Positions 35,295-43,942 of a stretch of DNA of 64,000 nucleotides are shown here, in pieces. Positions within the stretch are counted from its first letter, which is position 1. Each line of letters opens with the position of its first letter. The notes beneath the pieces were generated by a model. It saw nothing but the letters and a program-made list of their open reading frames with translations. It did no database searches and had not been told where the DNA came from. The position numbers and the translations under genes are program-made. Source of the stretch: Bacillus sp. FJAT-29814 (lineage in GTDB: Bacteria; Bacillota; Bacilli; Bacillales; Cytobacillaceae); assembly GCF_001510715.1 (NCBI RefSeq), contig NZ_LMTJ01000003.1:453201-517200 (forward strand). The letters are read 5' to 3'.

Positions 35295-36509
35295 ATGGAA
35301 ATGAAAACAACATTATCCCAGTTCGGTTTACGCACGGCAATTAATAGCGGGTCCAACGCGCGGGCCATGGTTCCGAGCCTGTTTGCCGGTTTTGGTGCTA
35401 AGCGTGTTCTGCTTTTAAGTGATAGAGGCTTGGAGAAAGCAGGGGTTGTTGAAAAAGTCGCCTCGATTTTTAACCTGACCGGTCATGGCAGCGGTCCTGA
35501 ATTAGTTGGGATGTATCTTGATATTAAGCAGGATGCAGAAAGCAGCTGCGTCAATGAAGCGGTTCAGTATGCTAAGGAAGTTGGGGCCGACAGCCTTCTG
35601 GCCGTAGGCGGTGGTAGTGTGCTGGATACCGTCAAGGGAGTCAAATATGCGCTCCACAAGGGATTGACCGATATTAAAGAAGCAATTCCCGGCGGCTTTG
35701 TGTATGAATCGTTCCCGCAAGCTAGCCATATCCCGATTCCGCATATTGCGATCCCGACTACTGCGGGTACAGGATCGGAGGTCTCGCCAATTGCCGTTAT
35801 ATATAATGAAGAAATTCAAATGAAAACAAATATCATCAATCCCTTCCTTGCCGCGGATATCGCGATTTTGGATCCGGACTTAACAGTTGGCCTGCCGCCA
35901 AGAATCACAGCGTTTACCGGTTTTGACGCCCTGACACATGCAATTGAGGCGCTCGCTTCACCGACAGCCACTGGCTTGACGGACGCCTATGCGTTGCATG
36001 CGATACGCTTGATTGAGAAGAATTTGCCGGTGGCCGTAGCCGATGGCGGAAACCTTGCAGCACGGATGGATCTGCTACAGGCAAGCTTAATGGGTATTAC
36101 AGCATTCAGCTTCGCGTTAAACGCGATTCCGGTTCATAACATGGCCCATGCCTACGGTGCGATGTTCCGCATCCCACATGGTTTGGCGAACGCCGTTTTC
36201 CTGCCGGTTGTGATGGAGCTTGTCCCGCAGCTATATCTGCCGCGAGTATTTGAATTAGCACAAGCCCTTGACGTGGATGTGAAAGACGATACGGCAGAAA
36301 CTGCTTTGGCAAAAGTGGTCGATACAGTCCGTCTCCTCCAGCATAAGGTCGGCCTCCCGGCTGATTTCCAGGAATTCAATATCAGCGAGGAAGCATTATT
36401 GGCAACCATTCCGGCAGTCATGAAAGACCCGGCCGCATTGAATTTCCCAATGCCGCCTGAATTGATTGCGGCAATTGGCCAAAGAGTAGTGCCGGTTAGA
36501 GTAAAATAG
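35295..36509 (+). CDS. iron-containing (group III) alcohol dehydrogenase
   Basis: A 404-residue NAD(P)-linked alcohol dehydrogenase. Cofactor motif GGGSVLDTVKG is near residue 100, and the metal ligands lie in the Asp and His-rich stretches GFDALTHAIEAL and HNMAHAYGAMFRIPHG. The preferred ATG (35295) is placed after GAGGTGAAG; an in-frame upstream ATG at 35268 would overlap the preceding gene and lacks a site. With the aldehyde dehydrogenase just upstream it would carry an alcohol through aldehyde to acid. A strong terminator follows. Confidence 0.92.
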   Translation: MEMKTTLSQFGLRTAINSGSNARAMVPSLFAGFGAKRVLLLSDRGLEKAGVVEKVASIFNLTGHGSGPELVGMYLDIKQDAESSCVNEAVQYAKEVGADSLLAVGGGSVLDTVKGVKYALHKGLTDIKEAIPGGFVYESFPQASHIPIPHIAIPTTAGTGSEVSPIAVIYNEEIQMKTNIINPFLAADIAILDPDLTVGLPPRITAFTGFDALTHAIEALASPTATGLTDAYALHAIRLIEKNLPVAVADGGNLAARMDLLQASLMGITAFSFALNAIPVHNMAHAYGAMFRIPHGLANAVFLPVVMELVPQLYLPRVFELAQALDVDVKDDTAETALAKVVDTVRLLQHKVGLPADFQEFNISEEALLATIPAVMKDPAALNFPMPPELIAAIGQRVVPVRVK

Positions 36510-36518
36510 CATTTTTCA

Positions 36519-36552
36519 AAAACCCATTATGGTAAAAATCATAATGGGTTTT
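36519..36552 (+). terminator. Rho-independent terminator of the alcohol dehydrogenase operon
   Basis: AAAACCCATTAT (36519-36530) and ATAATGGGTTTT (36541-36552) form a perfect 12-bp stem around a 10-base loop, with a T-rich end. Confidence 0.8.
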
Positions 36553-36626
36553 ATAATTGAAAAGCGTGGAAATTTTTGGTTTAATTAAATAGACTGATAA
36601 GTCTATTTAGAGGGGTGAATCGAACG

Positions 36627-37880
36627 ATGAGCGAACTGAGAAAATTAACCGAGTCAGAATTACCGGATTTTATTGAAATTGTCTTAAATGCGTTTCCAGG
36701 TACAAGCTCACCTTCACAAGAAGTGCGGGACAGGATGCTTCACCAGTTTAACGAAATCCAAACCGATGATGAGTCCCGAGAGTTATTTGGGCTGTTTCGC
36801 GATAACAAACTGATTGCCGGGATGCGAATCTACTATTATCATATGAATCTTTTTTCCAAGATGATCTCTGTCGGCGGCGTCGGGCTGGTGGCTGTTGACC
36901 TGCTTCATAAAAAAGAAAAGGCGGCCAAGGAATTAATCGAAGGGTTCCTCGACATGTTTTTGGAAAAAGGCGTCAATATGGTGCTGCTCTATCCGTTCCG
37001 ACCTGATTTTTATAAAAAAATGGGCTTTGGATATGGTCCCAAAATGCATCAATATCAGATCAGCCCTGACAGCTTTCCGAAGGGACCAAGTAAGGCCAAC
37101 CTAAGATATTTGACGGCTGAGGACAAGGAAAAAGTCAGGGAATGCTATAACCGTTATGCCGAAGCCACCCATGGAATGTTTTTAAAAACACAACCGGAAT
37201 TGGAGGCGATGTTCAAAAATCCATCCAATCGATTCATCGGCTTTGAGGCCAATCATGAGTTAAAAGGGTATCTATTATTTTCTTTTGAAAAAAGGAGTAC
37301 AACCAACTTTGCTCACTATGATTTGCTAATTAAAGAACTGATCGCCGAGACGCCGGAAGCGTTAATGGAGATCAGCACCTTCCTCCATAGCCAGGCGGAC
37401 CAGGTTCATCAAGTAGTCTGGAATACACAGGAGGAGAATGCCCATTTCTTGATAAATGACCCGCGCAATGGCAGCCATAATCTGATTCCGAGTGTTTACC
37501 ATGAATCTAGCCTTTCCGGTGTCGGGTTGATGTATCGGGTGATTAACACAAAAGGCATTTTTGAAGATTTACAGGATCATTCGTTTAACGCAGTGAGTCT
37601 AACGATGAAATTGTCGATTGAAGATACGTTCCTGGCGCAAAACAATCAGGAGCTTGTGTTGCACTTTATTGAGGGTATGGTGGAACTCAACGATTCAGAG
37701 GAATATGAAGTGGAAGTTTCCCTTGATGTGTCTGACTTTTCTTCCTTGCTGATGGGCGTTGTCAGTTTTAAAGAATTGTATCAGTTTGGCAGGGCGAAGC
37801 TTTCAGACCTTGCTTATTTGAATACAGTTAACCGGCTTTTTTTAACGTTTGATAAACCGAGATGTATTTCTGCTTTTTAG
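36627..37880 (+). CDS. Eis-like GNAT N-acetyltransferase with C-terminal sterol-carrier-type domain
   Basis: A 417-residue three-domain acetyltransferase of the Eis family. The first GNAT unit (about 1-150) has SVGGVGLVAVDLLHKKEKAAKEL in the acetyl-CoA site and FYKKMGFGYG at the end of that unit. A second GNAT-like unit follows, and the last 110 residues are SCP2-like. Eis enzymes acetylate amines of aminoglycosides and other substrates. The ATG at 36627 follows AGAGGGGTG; the upstream GTG at 36615 falls inside that site. The next GNAT gene begins 12 bp later. Confidence 0.88.
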   Translation: MSELRKLTESELPDFIEIVLNAFPGTSSPSQEVRDRMLHQFNEIQTDDESRELFGLFRDNKLIAGMRIYYYHMNLFSKMISVGGVGLVAVDLLHKKEKAAKELIEGFLDMFLEKGVNMVLLYPFRPDFYKKMGFGYGPKMHQYQISPDSFPKGPSKANLRYLTAEDKEKVRECYNRYAEATHGMFLKTQPELEAMFKNPSNRFIGFEANHELKGYLLFSFEKRSTTNFAHYDLLIKELIAETPEALMEISTFLHSQADQVHQVVWNTQEENAHFLINDPRNGSHNLIPSVYHESSLSGVGLMYRVINTKGIFEDLQDHSFNAVSLTMKLSIEDTFLAQNNQELVLHFIEGMVELNDSEEYEVEVSLDVSDFSSLLMGVVSFKELYQFGRAKLSDLAYLNTVNRLFLTFDKPRCISAF

Positions 37881-37892
37881 GGGGTAGCCGAG

Positions 37893-38753
37893 ATGGATAT
37901 TATTTTTAAGACATTAACAGATTGTAAAATTGAAGACATTATTACCGCCTGGAACCGCGGCTTTGAAGGGTATTTCGTCAAGATTGAAATGACGCCGGAT
38001 TCATTTTTTCAGCGGATTGTCAATGAAGGGTTGTCAATGGGTTTATCTATAGTGGGCTTTGTTGGAGAAAAACCAGTAGCGATTGTTGTCAATGGCATAA
38101 GAATGATAGACGGAAAAAAGACCGCGTGGAACGGCGGCACTGGAGTGGTGACGGAATACCGCGGCAAAGGAGTTTCAAGGCGGTTAATGGAGGAGACCCT
38201 CAAGGTTTACCAGCAAGAAGGAGTCGAAGTAGCCACTCTCGAAGCGATAAAAGAGAACGAACGAGCCATCAGGCTTTATGAGAAATACGGCTACGAAATT
38301 GTTGACAGTGTCGTTTTCGCGAACGGGAAGTGGGAGGCAGACAAATCAGAAACATCTTCCATGAAAGTTAAATCGATCCGACCGGAACAACTGTCATTGC
38401 ACTCCTTCTATAAAGAGAATGTCCCATGGCAGTGCCAGTGGCAAAGTGTGAAAGCAGGGGAGGCACAAGTTTTTTACGACAGTAACGACCAGCCTCTAGG
38501 ATATTGCTTGTTCAGGAGAGTATGGAACGGCCAGGGTGAACTTGAGAGAGTCATCATCTATCAGCTTGAGTTTCTTCGGGAGGTTACTAGCCCTTTGATG
38601 AATGGAGTTTTGGCAAGCATATCCGATAGCGCAACAAAGCAGGTAGGAATTATGACAGTCAACAACTCGGCGACGGATCAGGCCATTCAATTTTTATTGG
38701 AGAATGGGTATCAAATTGCAACAGAACAGGTACTAATGGTAAAAAAATTTTGA
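37893..38753 (+). CDS. GNAT family N-acetyltransferase
   Basis: A 286-residue protein. The GNAT core, TEYRGKGVSRRLMEETLKVY (about residues 88-107), has a perfect RGKGVS acetyl-CoA loop, and AIRLYEKYGYEI closes the domain near 140. The C-terminal 130 residues look like a second, degenerate GNAT-like half without a binding loop. It is 12 bp after the Eis-like gene and probably translated with it. Substrate unknown. Confidence 0.88.
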   Translation: MDIIFKTLTDCKIEDIITAWNRGFEGYFVKIEMTPDSFFQRIVNEGLSMGLSIVGFVGEKPVAIVVNGIRMIDGKKTAWNGGTGVVTEYRGKGVSRRLMEETLKVYQQEGVEVATLEAIKENERAIRLYEKYGYEIVDSVVFANGKWEADKSETSSMKVKSIRPEQLSLHSFYKENVPWQCQWQSVKAGEAQVFYDSNDQPLGYCLFRRVWNGQGELERVIIYQLEFLREVTSPLMNGVLASISDSATKQVGIMTVNNSATDQAIQFLLENGYQIATEQVLMVKKF

Positions 38754-38841
38754 AACCCATGCCGTATTAATATATAATTTCCGATAGGGGAATTCTATAT
38801 TGGATTGCCTTACATCATTTAATACTGTTAGGAGAAGTAAC

Positions 38842-39777
38842 ATGGAAAAAGTACTGATATTCGGCCATAAGAATCCGGACACAGATTCGATTTGTTCGGC
38901 TCTTGCTTATGCAGATTTGAAAAAACAGCTAGGGATGGATGTTGAACCGGTCCGCCTCGGCCAAATTAATAGTGAAACCCAATACGCACTGACAACTTTT
39001 AATGCTGAAGCACCTCGTTTAGTTGAAAAGGTGGCATCAGAAGTAAATTCAGTGATCCTTGTTGACCACAATGAGCGCCAGCAAAGTGCAGAGGATATTA
39101 CCGATGTTCGTGTGTTAGAGGTTATTGACCATCACCGCATCGCTAATTTTGAAACAAGCGATCCATTGTACTATCGCTGTGAGCCTGTCGGCTGTACGGC
39201 GACAATTTTAAATAAAATGTACAAAGAAAATGGCAAGGTGATCAAAAAGGAAATTGCCGGCCTTATGTTATCGGCGATTATTTCTGATTCCTTGCTGTTC
39301 AAATCGCCAACTTGCACCGCAGAAGACGTGGCTGCTGCCCGCGAGCTTGCTGAAATTGCCGGCGTTGTTGCGGAAACTTATGGCCTTGAAATGTTAAAAG
39401 CCGGAGCGGATGTAAGAGACAAATCGGTCGAAGACCTGCTTACTCTTGATGCCAAAGGCTTTGAAATGGGTTCAAGCAAGGTTGAAATTGCCCAGGTGAA
39501 TGTTGTTGACACTGCTGATGTTTTGGCACGTCAAGCAGAACTGGAAGAAGCCATTTCCAAAAAAATCGAAGACAAGAACTTGGATTTATTCTTGTTCGTT
39601 GTCACTGATATTTTAACGAATGACTCTGTCGGATTGGCGTTAGGCAGCAAAACTGCCGCAGTTGAGAAAGCTTATAATGTGACACTTTCCAACAATACCG
39701 CAACACTTAAGGGCGTTGTTTCCCGTAAGAAGCAAATCGTCCCTGTTTTAACAGACGTTTTCAATAAAGGTGTTTAA
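38842..39777 (+). CDS. ppaC: manganese-dependent inorganic pyrophosphatase
   Basis: A 311-residue DHH-family (family II) pyrophosphatase that hydrolyses cytosolic pyrophosphate. The metal-binding motifs are all visible: [17 protein letters not shown] at the start, DHNE (about residue 76), and IDHHRIANF (about 97). The C-terminal DHHA2 domain ends in [11 protein letters not shown], the substrate-binding SRKKQ motif. The ATG at 38842 follows TAGGAG; the frame extends upstream to 38800 without a site. Length and motifs are typical. Confidence 0.96.
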   Translation: MEKVLIFGHKNPDTDSICSALAYADLKKQLGMDVEPVRLGQINSETQYALTTFNAEAPRLVEKVASEVNSVILVDHNERQQSAEDITDVRVLEVIDHHRIANFETSDPLYYRCEPVGCTATILNKMYKENGKVIKKEIAGLMLSAIISDSLLFKSPTCTAEDVAAARELAEIAGVVAETYGLEMLKAGADVRDKSVEDLLTLDAKGFEMGSSKVEIAQVNVVDTADVLARQAELEEAISKKIEDKNLDLFLFVVTDILTNDSVGLALGSKTAAVEKAYNVTLSNNTATLKGVVSRKKQIVPVLTDVFNKGV

Positions 39778-39780
39778 TAA

Positions 39781-39817
39781 AAAACCGTTCATGCCTGCAA
39801 GTGGCCTGAACGGTTTT
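39781..39817 (+). terminator. Rho-independent terminator of ppaC
   Basis: AAAACCGTTCA (39781-39791) and TGAACGGTTTT (39807-39817) form an 11-bp stem followed by TT. It can also serve the convergent gene. Confidence 0.8.
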
Positions 39818-39822
39818 TAACT

Positions 39823-40401
39823 TTAATCCATCTTTTGTTGATTTTCTTCCTTCTTTTGGTTCATTAGAAAAAATGTCAACGGCTTGTCGGTACCTGTCAT
39901 CAGCTTATAGACGTAGGAAGAGGTGACCCGGTAGCCTTCCTCAATTTTTCCGGCTAAATAGTTAGTCCGCTCAAAGAGAATCGAACGGATATGATTTAAT
40001 TGGTGGGTTATTTTATCCACCAATGCTTCCTGTGTATCCAAACGAGTCAAAACTTCTGTTTGCCTCTCTTCTTGTTCCTCAAGTTTCTCAGCTACCTTCA
40101 GTTGCAACTCTTCCTGTTCGCTGATTTTGACCGCGGTTTCCTTCTGCAGTTCCAATTGCTCATTCACTTGCTGTAAAACCAGTTGGTTGGTCATTTCATT
40201 TTTCTCCAACCGATTTGCCATCTCCTCAATCGATTGGCTTAATTGCTTTACCTTCTCCATTAATTCCTGCTTGTTAAGGGATTCGTCCTTCATAAATTCA
40301 GTCAAAAAATCTCGTCTCGAATACGCCTGGTTCGGTTCATTAAGCACTTGATTATTTTTAAATACGTCCGGATGTTTGCTGTTATTGATAAATAGCCCCA
40401 T
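39823..40401 (-). CDS. unassigned coiled-coil protein
   Basis: A 192-residue soluble protein with no known domain. Residues about 40-135 are a long heptad coiled coil rich in Glu, Gln and Leu (VKQLSQSIEEMANRLEKNEM, then EELQLKVAEKLEEQEERQTE). A Tyr-rich segment, GYRVTSSYVYKLMTG, follows. The ATG follows a good GGAGGAG site. It is convergent with ppaC. It may be a structural or sporulation-related protein, but this is a guess. Confidence 0.75.
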   Translation of the reverse strand: MGLFINNSKHPDVFKNNQVLNEPNQAYSRRDFLTEFMKDESLNKQELMEKVKQLSQSIEEMANRLEKNEMTNQLVLQQVNEQLELQKETAVKISEQEELQLKVAEKLEEQEERQTEVLTRLDTQEALVDKITHQLNHIRSILFERTNYLAGKIEEGYRVTSSYVYKLMTGTDKPLTFFLMNQKKEENQQKMD

Positions 40402-40570
40402 ACCTCACTCCTCCTGAGTTTTTTACTATTTTATGCGAGCTTCCCGACAGTGGGGACACGTTTGGGCTTGGCATCAAAGGAGTTTTGCCAGAGAGTGTTT
40501 AAATGGGATAAAAACCCTCTAATTTCCAACAATAAAATGAGTAAGCTTCAGATTGGGGTTGTTCTTGTAA

Positions 40571-42604
40571 ATGAGGAAAATATGGAGCATTTATACAAAC
40601 GATTGGAAAAATATCTTTAGTGTCCCTACAGTTGCACTGTTGGTGGCCGGTCTGATGCTGCTTCCGTCGGCCTATGCGTGGTTTAACATTAAATCCATGT
40701 GGGATCCTTATGGAAATACCTCGGGTATAAAAGTGGCCGTAGCATCTGATGATCAGGGTGCTATTGTTCATTTAACCAACAACAAAATGAATGTTGGAAA
40801 GGAAACAATAAAAAGTTTAAAAAAGAACCGTAAGTTAGGCTGGGTATTTGTCAGCAGTGATGAAGCAATTCGTGGTGTCAAACACGGAGATTATTATGCG
40901 TATCTCATCATCCCAAAGGATTTTTCCAAAAGAATTATTAGTATTTTAGAAGAGAATCCAACAAAAGCGGAAATTGAGTATGGCGTAAATGAAAAAATCA
41001 ATGCGGTTGCTCCTAAAATTGCTGCCTCTGGCGCTTCAGGGGTAACCGCCCAAATTAGTGAAGCTTTTACCAGAACGGTCGGTGAGGCGATTTTTTCAGC
41101 CTTTTATAAGGCAGGGGTTGAACTGGAAAAAGATATGCCTTCGATTCTCTCAGTGGAAAACCAAATTTTTGAATTGGAAAAAGCCCTGCCGCAAATCGAA
41201 GAAATGGGGAGAAAAGCGATTGAATTAGAAGGGAAACTTCCTGAAATTCATGAGAAAGGGCAGCAAATCATCGCATTGGAAGACAGAATCCCCGAAATTG
41301 ATCAGGCCGGAGCCAGTATCCTTAAGATTGAATCAAGCCTGCCAACGATCAAAACTGCTGGTGATAAAATACTTGCCCTCCAGGAAAAGGCGACAGAAAT
41401 CCAAAGTACCACAGCTATCACCAATGAGGTAGTGTTGAATTTGACAGCAATAGAAACACAAGTAAAACAAGCAATCGATAGTGTGAATACAGCGAACCAA
41501 CAGGACCCATCAGCTAATCAGGAGCAATTAAATGGATTATATAATGAACTAGTCAAAATTCACGGAACCATTCAAGATACGCGGGCACGCTTGCAGCAAA
41601 ACGTAGATATGGTAATAGGGGGGATTAACACAGCAGCTGATTTTGTAAACAATGGCCTTCCGGAGATAGAGCAAAGAATACATAAAGCAGCCGAGTTTGT
41701 CCGGAATGACTTGCCCGGACTGGAGGCCAACATTCGAAAAGCTGCTGATCTGATTCGGACTAAGCTTCCACAAGTGGAGCAAGCCATCCACAGAGCAGCG
41801 GACTTTGCCAGAAATGATTTGCCTGGTTTTGAAACTAAAGTTAGGACAGCTGCAGACCGGCTTAGAAAGCTAAAAAATAGTGTAAATATTTTCGAATTAA
41901 TTCAGTATTTAAAACATGACCCAGAAAAGGAAAGCAGTTTCCTGGCCAGTCCAGTCAGTTTAAAAACAAAACGGATTTTTCCGATTCCAAATTACGGTTC
42001 GGCGATGTCGCCTTTTTATACAATGCTGGCCTTATGGGTAGGCGGAACGATGCTGGTTGCCTCGCTAAGGGTAGATGTGGAGGACCCGGAAAATCAATAT
42101 CGGGAATATCAAATTTATTTTGGAAGGTTATTAACCTTCCTGACCATCGGCATCATTCAAGCAGCAATCGTTTCTTTGGGGGATTTGTATTTACTCCATA
42201 CCTATGTGGTGGATAAACTTTGGTTCGTTTTGTTAAGCCTATTTATTAGCATCGTTTTTATGATTATCATTTATACGCTTTGTTCGGTTTTTGGTAGCAT
42301 CGGAAAAGGCATGGCAATTATACTTTTGGTCTTGCAGATTTCCAGTTCAGGAGCAACTTTCCCGGTGAGCTTGACTTCGCCTTTTTTTCAAAAATTATAC
42401 CCGTTCATGCCGTTCAGCTATGCCGTCAGCATGCTTCGGGAAACAGTAGGAGGGATGATAAAGGAGAACATCATAAGGGATGCTTTATTTCTTCTGGCTT
42501 TTATCGGAGTTAGCTTCCTTATCGCGCTTGTTTTTAAAAAGCCTTTAAGCGAGCGGGTTAAACGGACTGCAGAGAGTGCCAAATCCACTAAAATGGTTCC
42601 ATGA
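40571..42604 (+). CDS. YhgE/Pip family membrane protein (phage infection protein homologue)
   Basis: A 677-residue ABC-2-like membrane protein. One helix lies near residues 20-35 (LLVAGLMLLPSAYAWFNI, followed by the family motif WDPYGNT), a large extracellular coiled domain spans about 190-440, and five or six helices occupy 475-660. The extracellular part has three or four near-repeats of about 22 residues (LPEIEQRIHKAAEFVRND, LPGLEANIRKAADLIRT, LPQVEQAIHRAADFARND). Homologues act as phage receptors in lactococci or in type VII secretion. The ATG lacks a clear ribosome-binding site. It sits immediately left of the Tn7-like island. Confidence 0.88.
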   Translation: MRKIWSIYTNDWKNIFSVPTVALLVAGLMLLPSAYAWFNIKSMWDPYGNTSGIKVAVASDDQGAIVHLTNNKMNVGKETIKSLKKNRKLGWVFVSSDEAIRGVKHGDYYAYLIIPKDFSKRIISILEENPTKAEIEYGVNEKINAVAPKIAASGASGVTAQISEAFTRTVGEAIFSAFYKAGVELEKDMPSILSVENQIFELEKALPQIEEMGRKAIELEGKLPEIHEKGQQIIALEDRIPEIDQAGASILKIESSLPTIKTAGDKILALQEKATEIQSTTAITNEVVLNLTAIETQVKQAIDSVNTANQQDPSANQEQLNGLYNELVKIHGTIQDTRARLQQNVDMVIGGINTAADFVNNGLPEIEQRIHKAAEFVRNDLPGLEANIRKAADLIRTKLPQVEQAIHRAADFARNDLPGFETKVRTAADRLRKLKNSVNIFELIQYLKHDPEKESSFLASPVSLKTKRIFPIPNYGSAMSPFYTMLALWVGGTMLVASLRVDVEDPENQYREYQIYFGRLLTFLTIGIIQAAIVSLGDLYLLHTYVVDKLWFVLLSLFISIVFMIIIYTLCSVFGSIGKGMAIILLVLQISSSGATFPVSLTSPFFQKLYPFMPFSYAVSMLRETVGGMIKENIIRDALFLLAFIGVSFLIALVFKKPLSERVKRTAESAKSTKMVP

Positions 42605-42642
42605 TTTCACATGAGGGGACGAATTTATAATTTTTCGATTGC

Positions 42643-42673
42643 AAAAACCAGGTTCGAGCTTCCTGGTTTTTTG
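42643..42673 (+). terminator. Rho-independent terminator of the yhgE-like gene
   Basis: AAAAACCAGG (42643-42652) and CCTGGTTTTTT (from 42662) pair around a 9-base loop. The terminal repeats of the island begin directly after it. Confidence 0.75.
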
Positions 42674-42679
42674 TAATCC

Positions 42680-42739
42680 TTCAAAGAATGTGAGAATCGT
42701 TCATAAAACCTGAGAAACTTTCACTATTCTTGAGAAAGA
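42680..42739 (+). repeat. three 20-bp tandem units at the left end of the island
   Basis: Units starting at 42680, 42700 and 42720 each begin TTCA and carry TGAGAA at the same internal position (42691, 42711, 42731). The exact 20-bp step suggests adjacent transposase-binding sites. Looser TGCGAAAA copies occur further in, at 42877 and 42907. Confidence 0.7.
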
Positions 42740-42749
42740 GTGTCTTACA

Positions 42750-42793
42750 AACCTTGATAAATTAACCTCACTATTCACAAAATGTGAAAAAGG
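42750..42793 (+). repeat. left terminal inverted repeat of the island
   Basis: It starts AACCTTGATAAATTAACCTC and ends CACAAAATGTGAAAAAGG. Compared with the reverse complement of 62803-62846 it differs only by T/C at position 14, T/A near position 34 and one extra A. Confidence 0.85.
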
Positions 42794-43108
42794 CTTTTTT
42801 CAGTAAAAATGACGTTAAACGGCAAACATAAAAAATCCTATATCATTAATTGTGCAAGTTTTTTATTCACACTACTTGCGAAAACAAGAAACTTATTCAA
42901 AGAATTTGCGAAAATAATAGAAGTCAGGTTTAGGAAAATCCAACTTAGACAAACTGCAAAACATTATTCACCAAAAATAAAATCATCTATTTATACCATA
43001 TCATCTGATTCATTTGGTTGAAAGATTCCCGTCAAAAATTTATCAAAGCAATCATAACGAATGGTATCTGATTCTTTTTTTGATTGAACTTGGTTAGGAG
43101 TTGGACCA

Positions 43109-43492
43109 ATGATAACGGAAAATACACTAAAAACAATGCAATCTGTTTATGGATTAATTTATGAAATTGAAAATTTACTTCGGCAATATGTTAAACGAAG
43201 AATGACCGAATCTTACGGAGTAAATTGGTTTCACGCTGCCCCAAGAATCGTGCTTAAACGTCCCCCATCTAAAACATTTGACTGTCTACATTTCTATAAA
43301 TACGAAAGCCATTATTTGCGTACCTATTCAAAAGCTTTTGAAGCGCTACCAGATGAGTTTTATAGGCAATTGCGATTATTTTATCCCTTAAGAAATAAAA
43401 TCGCACATTGCCAGGATTTGAATGAATTAGAACTAAAAGAAATATACTCTGCTCATTCGTTTATTGTTAATTCTTTAAAAAACGCAATTTGA
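43109..43492 (+). CDS. HEPN-like RNase-type protein
   Basis: A 127-residue all-helical protein. The C-terminal half contains LRLFYPLRNKIAHCQDLNE, where RNKIAH is the RX4-6H active-site motif of HEPN nucleases, common in abortive-infection and toxin systems. The N-terminal helix IYEIENLLRQYVKRRM resembles Swt1/AbiF-type HEPN helices. The ATG follows TAGGAG. It is the outermost cargo gene, and the next two genes on the same strand may be its partners. Toxin activity is inferred from the motif only. Confidence 0.75.
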   Translation: MITENTLKTMQSVYGLIYEIENLLRQYVKRRMTESYGVNWFHAAPRIVLKRPPSKTFDCLHFYKYESHYLRTYSKAFEALPDEFYRQLRLFYPLRNKIAHCQDLNELELKEIYSAHSFIVNSLKNAI

Positions 43493-43614
43493 AATTTATC
43501 ATTTTCTTTCCTGTTCTAATAATTTATTTCTGCTTTAACCACCTAAATTCGACAAAGTTTTCCACTCATTTGTGCTATGTATAAACAATAAGGCGAAAAA
43601 TTGGAGGGATTTTT

Positions 43615-43932
43615 ATGTCTGCAGAACAGGATTTCCATAAGGCAATGGTTGATATTTATAATCTTGCTTTAAAACATTGCCATTATAGGGCAACAAGGTT
43701 CTTGCAAATGGTAGCGAACGAGGGAGGACTGAAAACGGCAAAGAAATTATTAAAAGAGAATAAGATAAGTGATGGATTTATGAATTTGCTACAAAACAAT
43801 AGGCTGGATTTAACTGTTGAGGCACTTGTAATAAAGGTTGAGTTTAAACACCTTTTTACAGATACAGAAATTGAAGAGGCAACGCAAAGATTAAAAAATT
43901 ACGGTTATGAACCTGATAAAATCATTGGATAA
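43615..43932 (+). CDS. conserved small helical protein with LDLTVE motif
   Basis: A 105-residue helical protein. I know the pattern (YNLALKHCHYRATRFLQMV, then GGLKTAKKLL, then GFMNLLQNNRLDLTVEALV and a final LFTDTEIEEATQRLKNYGY) as a conserved unit found alone or attached to restriction and defence proteins, but it has no named function. The ATG follows TTGGAGGG. Only 10 bp separate it from the next gene, so the two are probably co-translated. Confidence 0.75.
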   Translation: MSAEQDFHKAMVDIYNLALKHCHYRATRFLQMVANEGGLKTAKKLLKENKISDGFMNLLQNNRLDLTVEALVIKVEFKHLFTDTEIEEATQRLKNYGYEPDKIIG

Positions 43933-43942
43933 GGTGATGAAC

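Noticed and set aside
40571..42604. YhgE/Pip (phage infection protein) as evidence for a prophage
   Set aside because: The name comes from a phage receptor role in lactococci. It is a host gene and no phage structural genes are nearby.
42809..43021. 70-codon plus-strand frame in the left end of the island
   Set aside because: It lies within the terminal repeat region, lacks a ribosome-binding site and has composition like the AT-rich ends.
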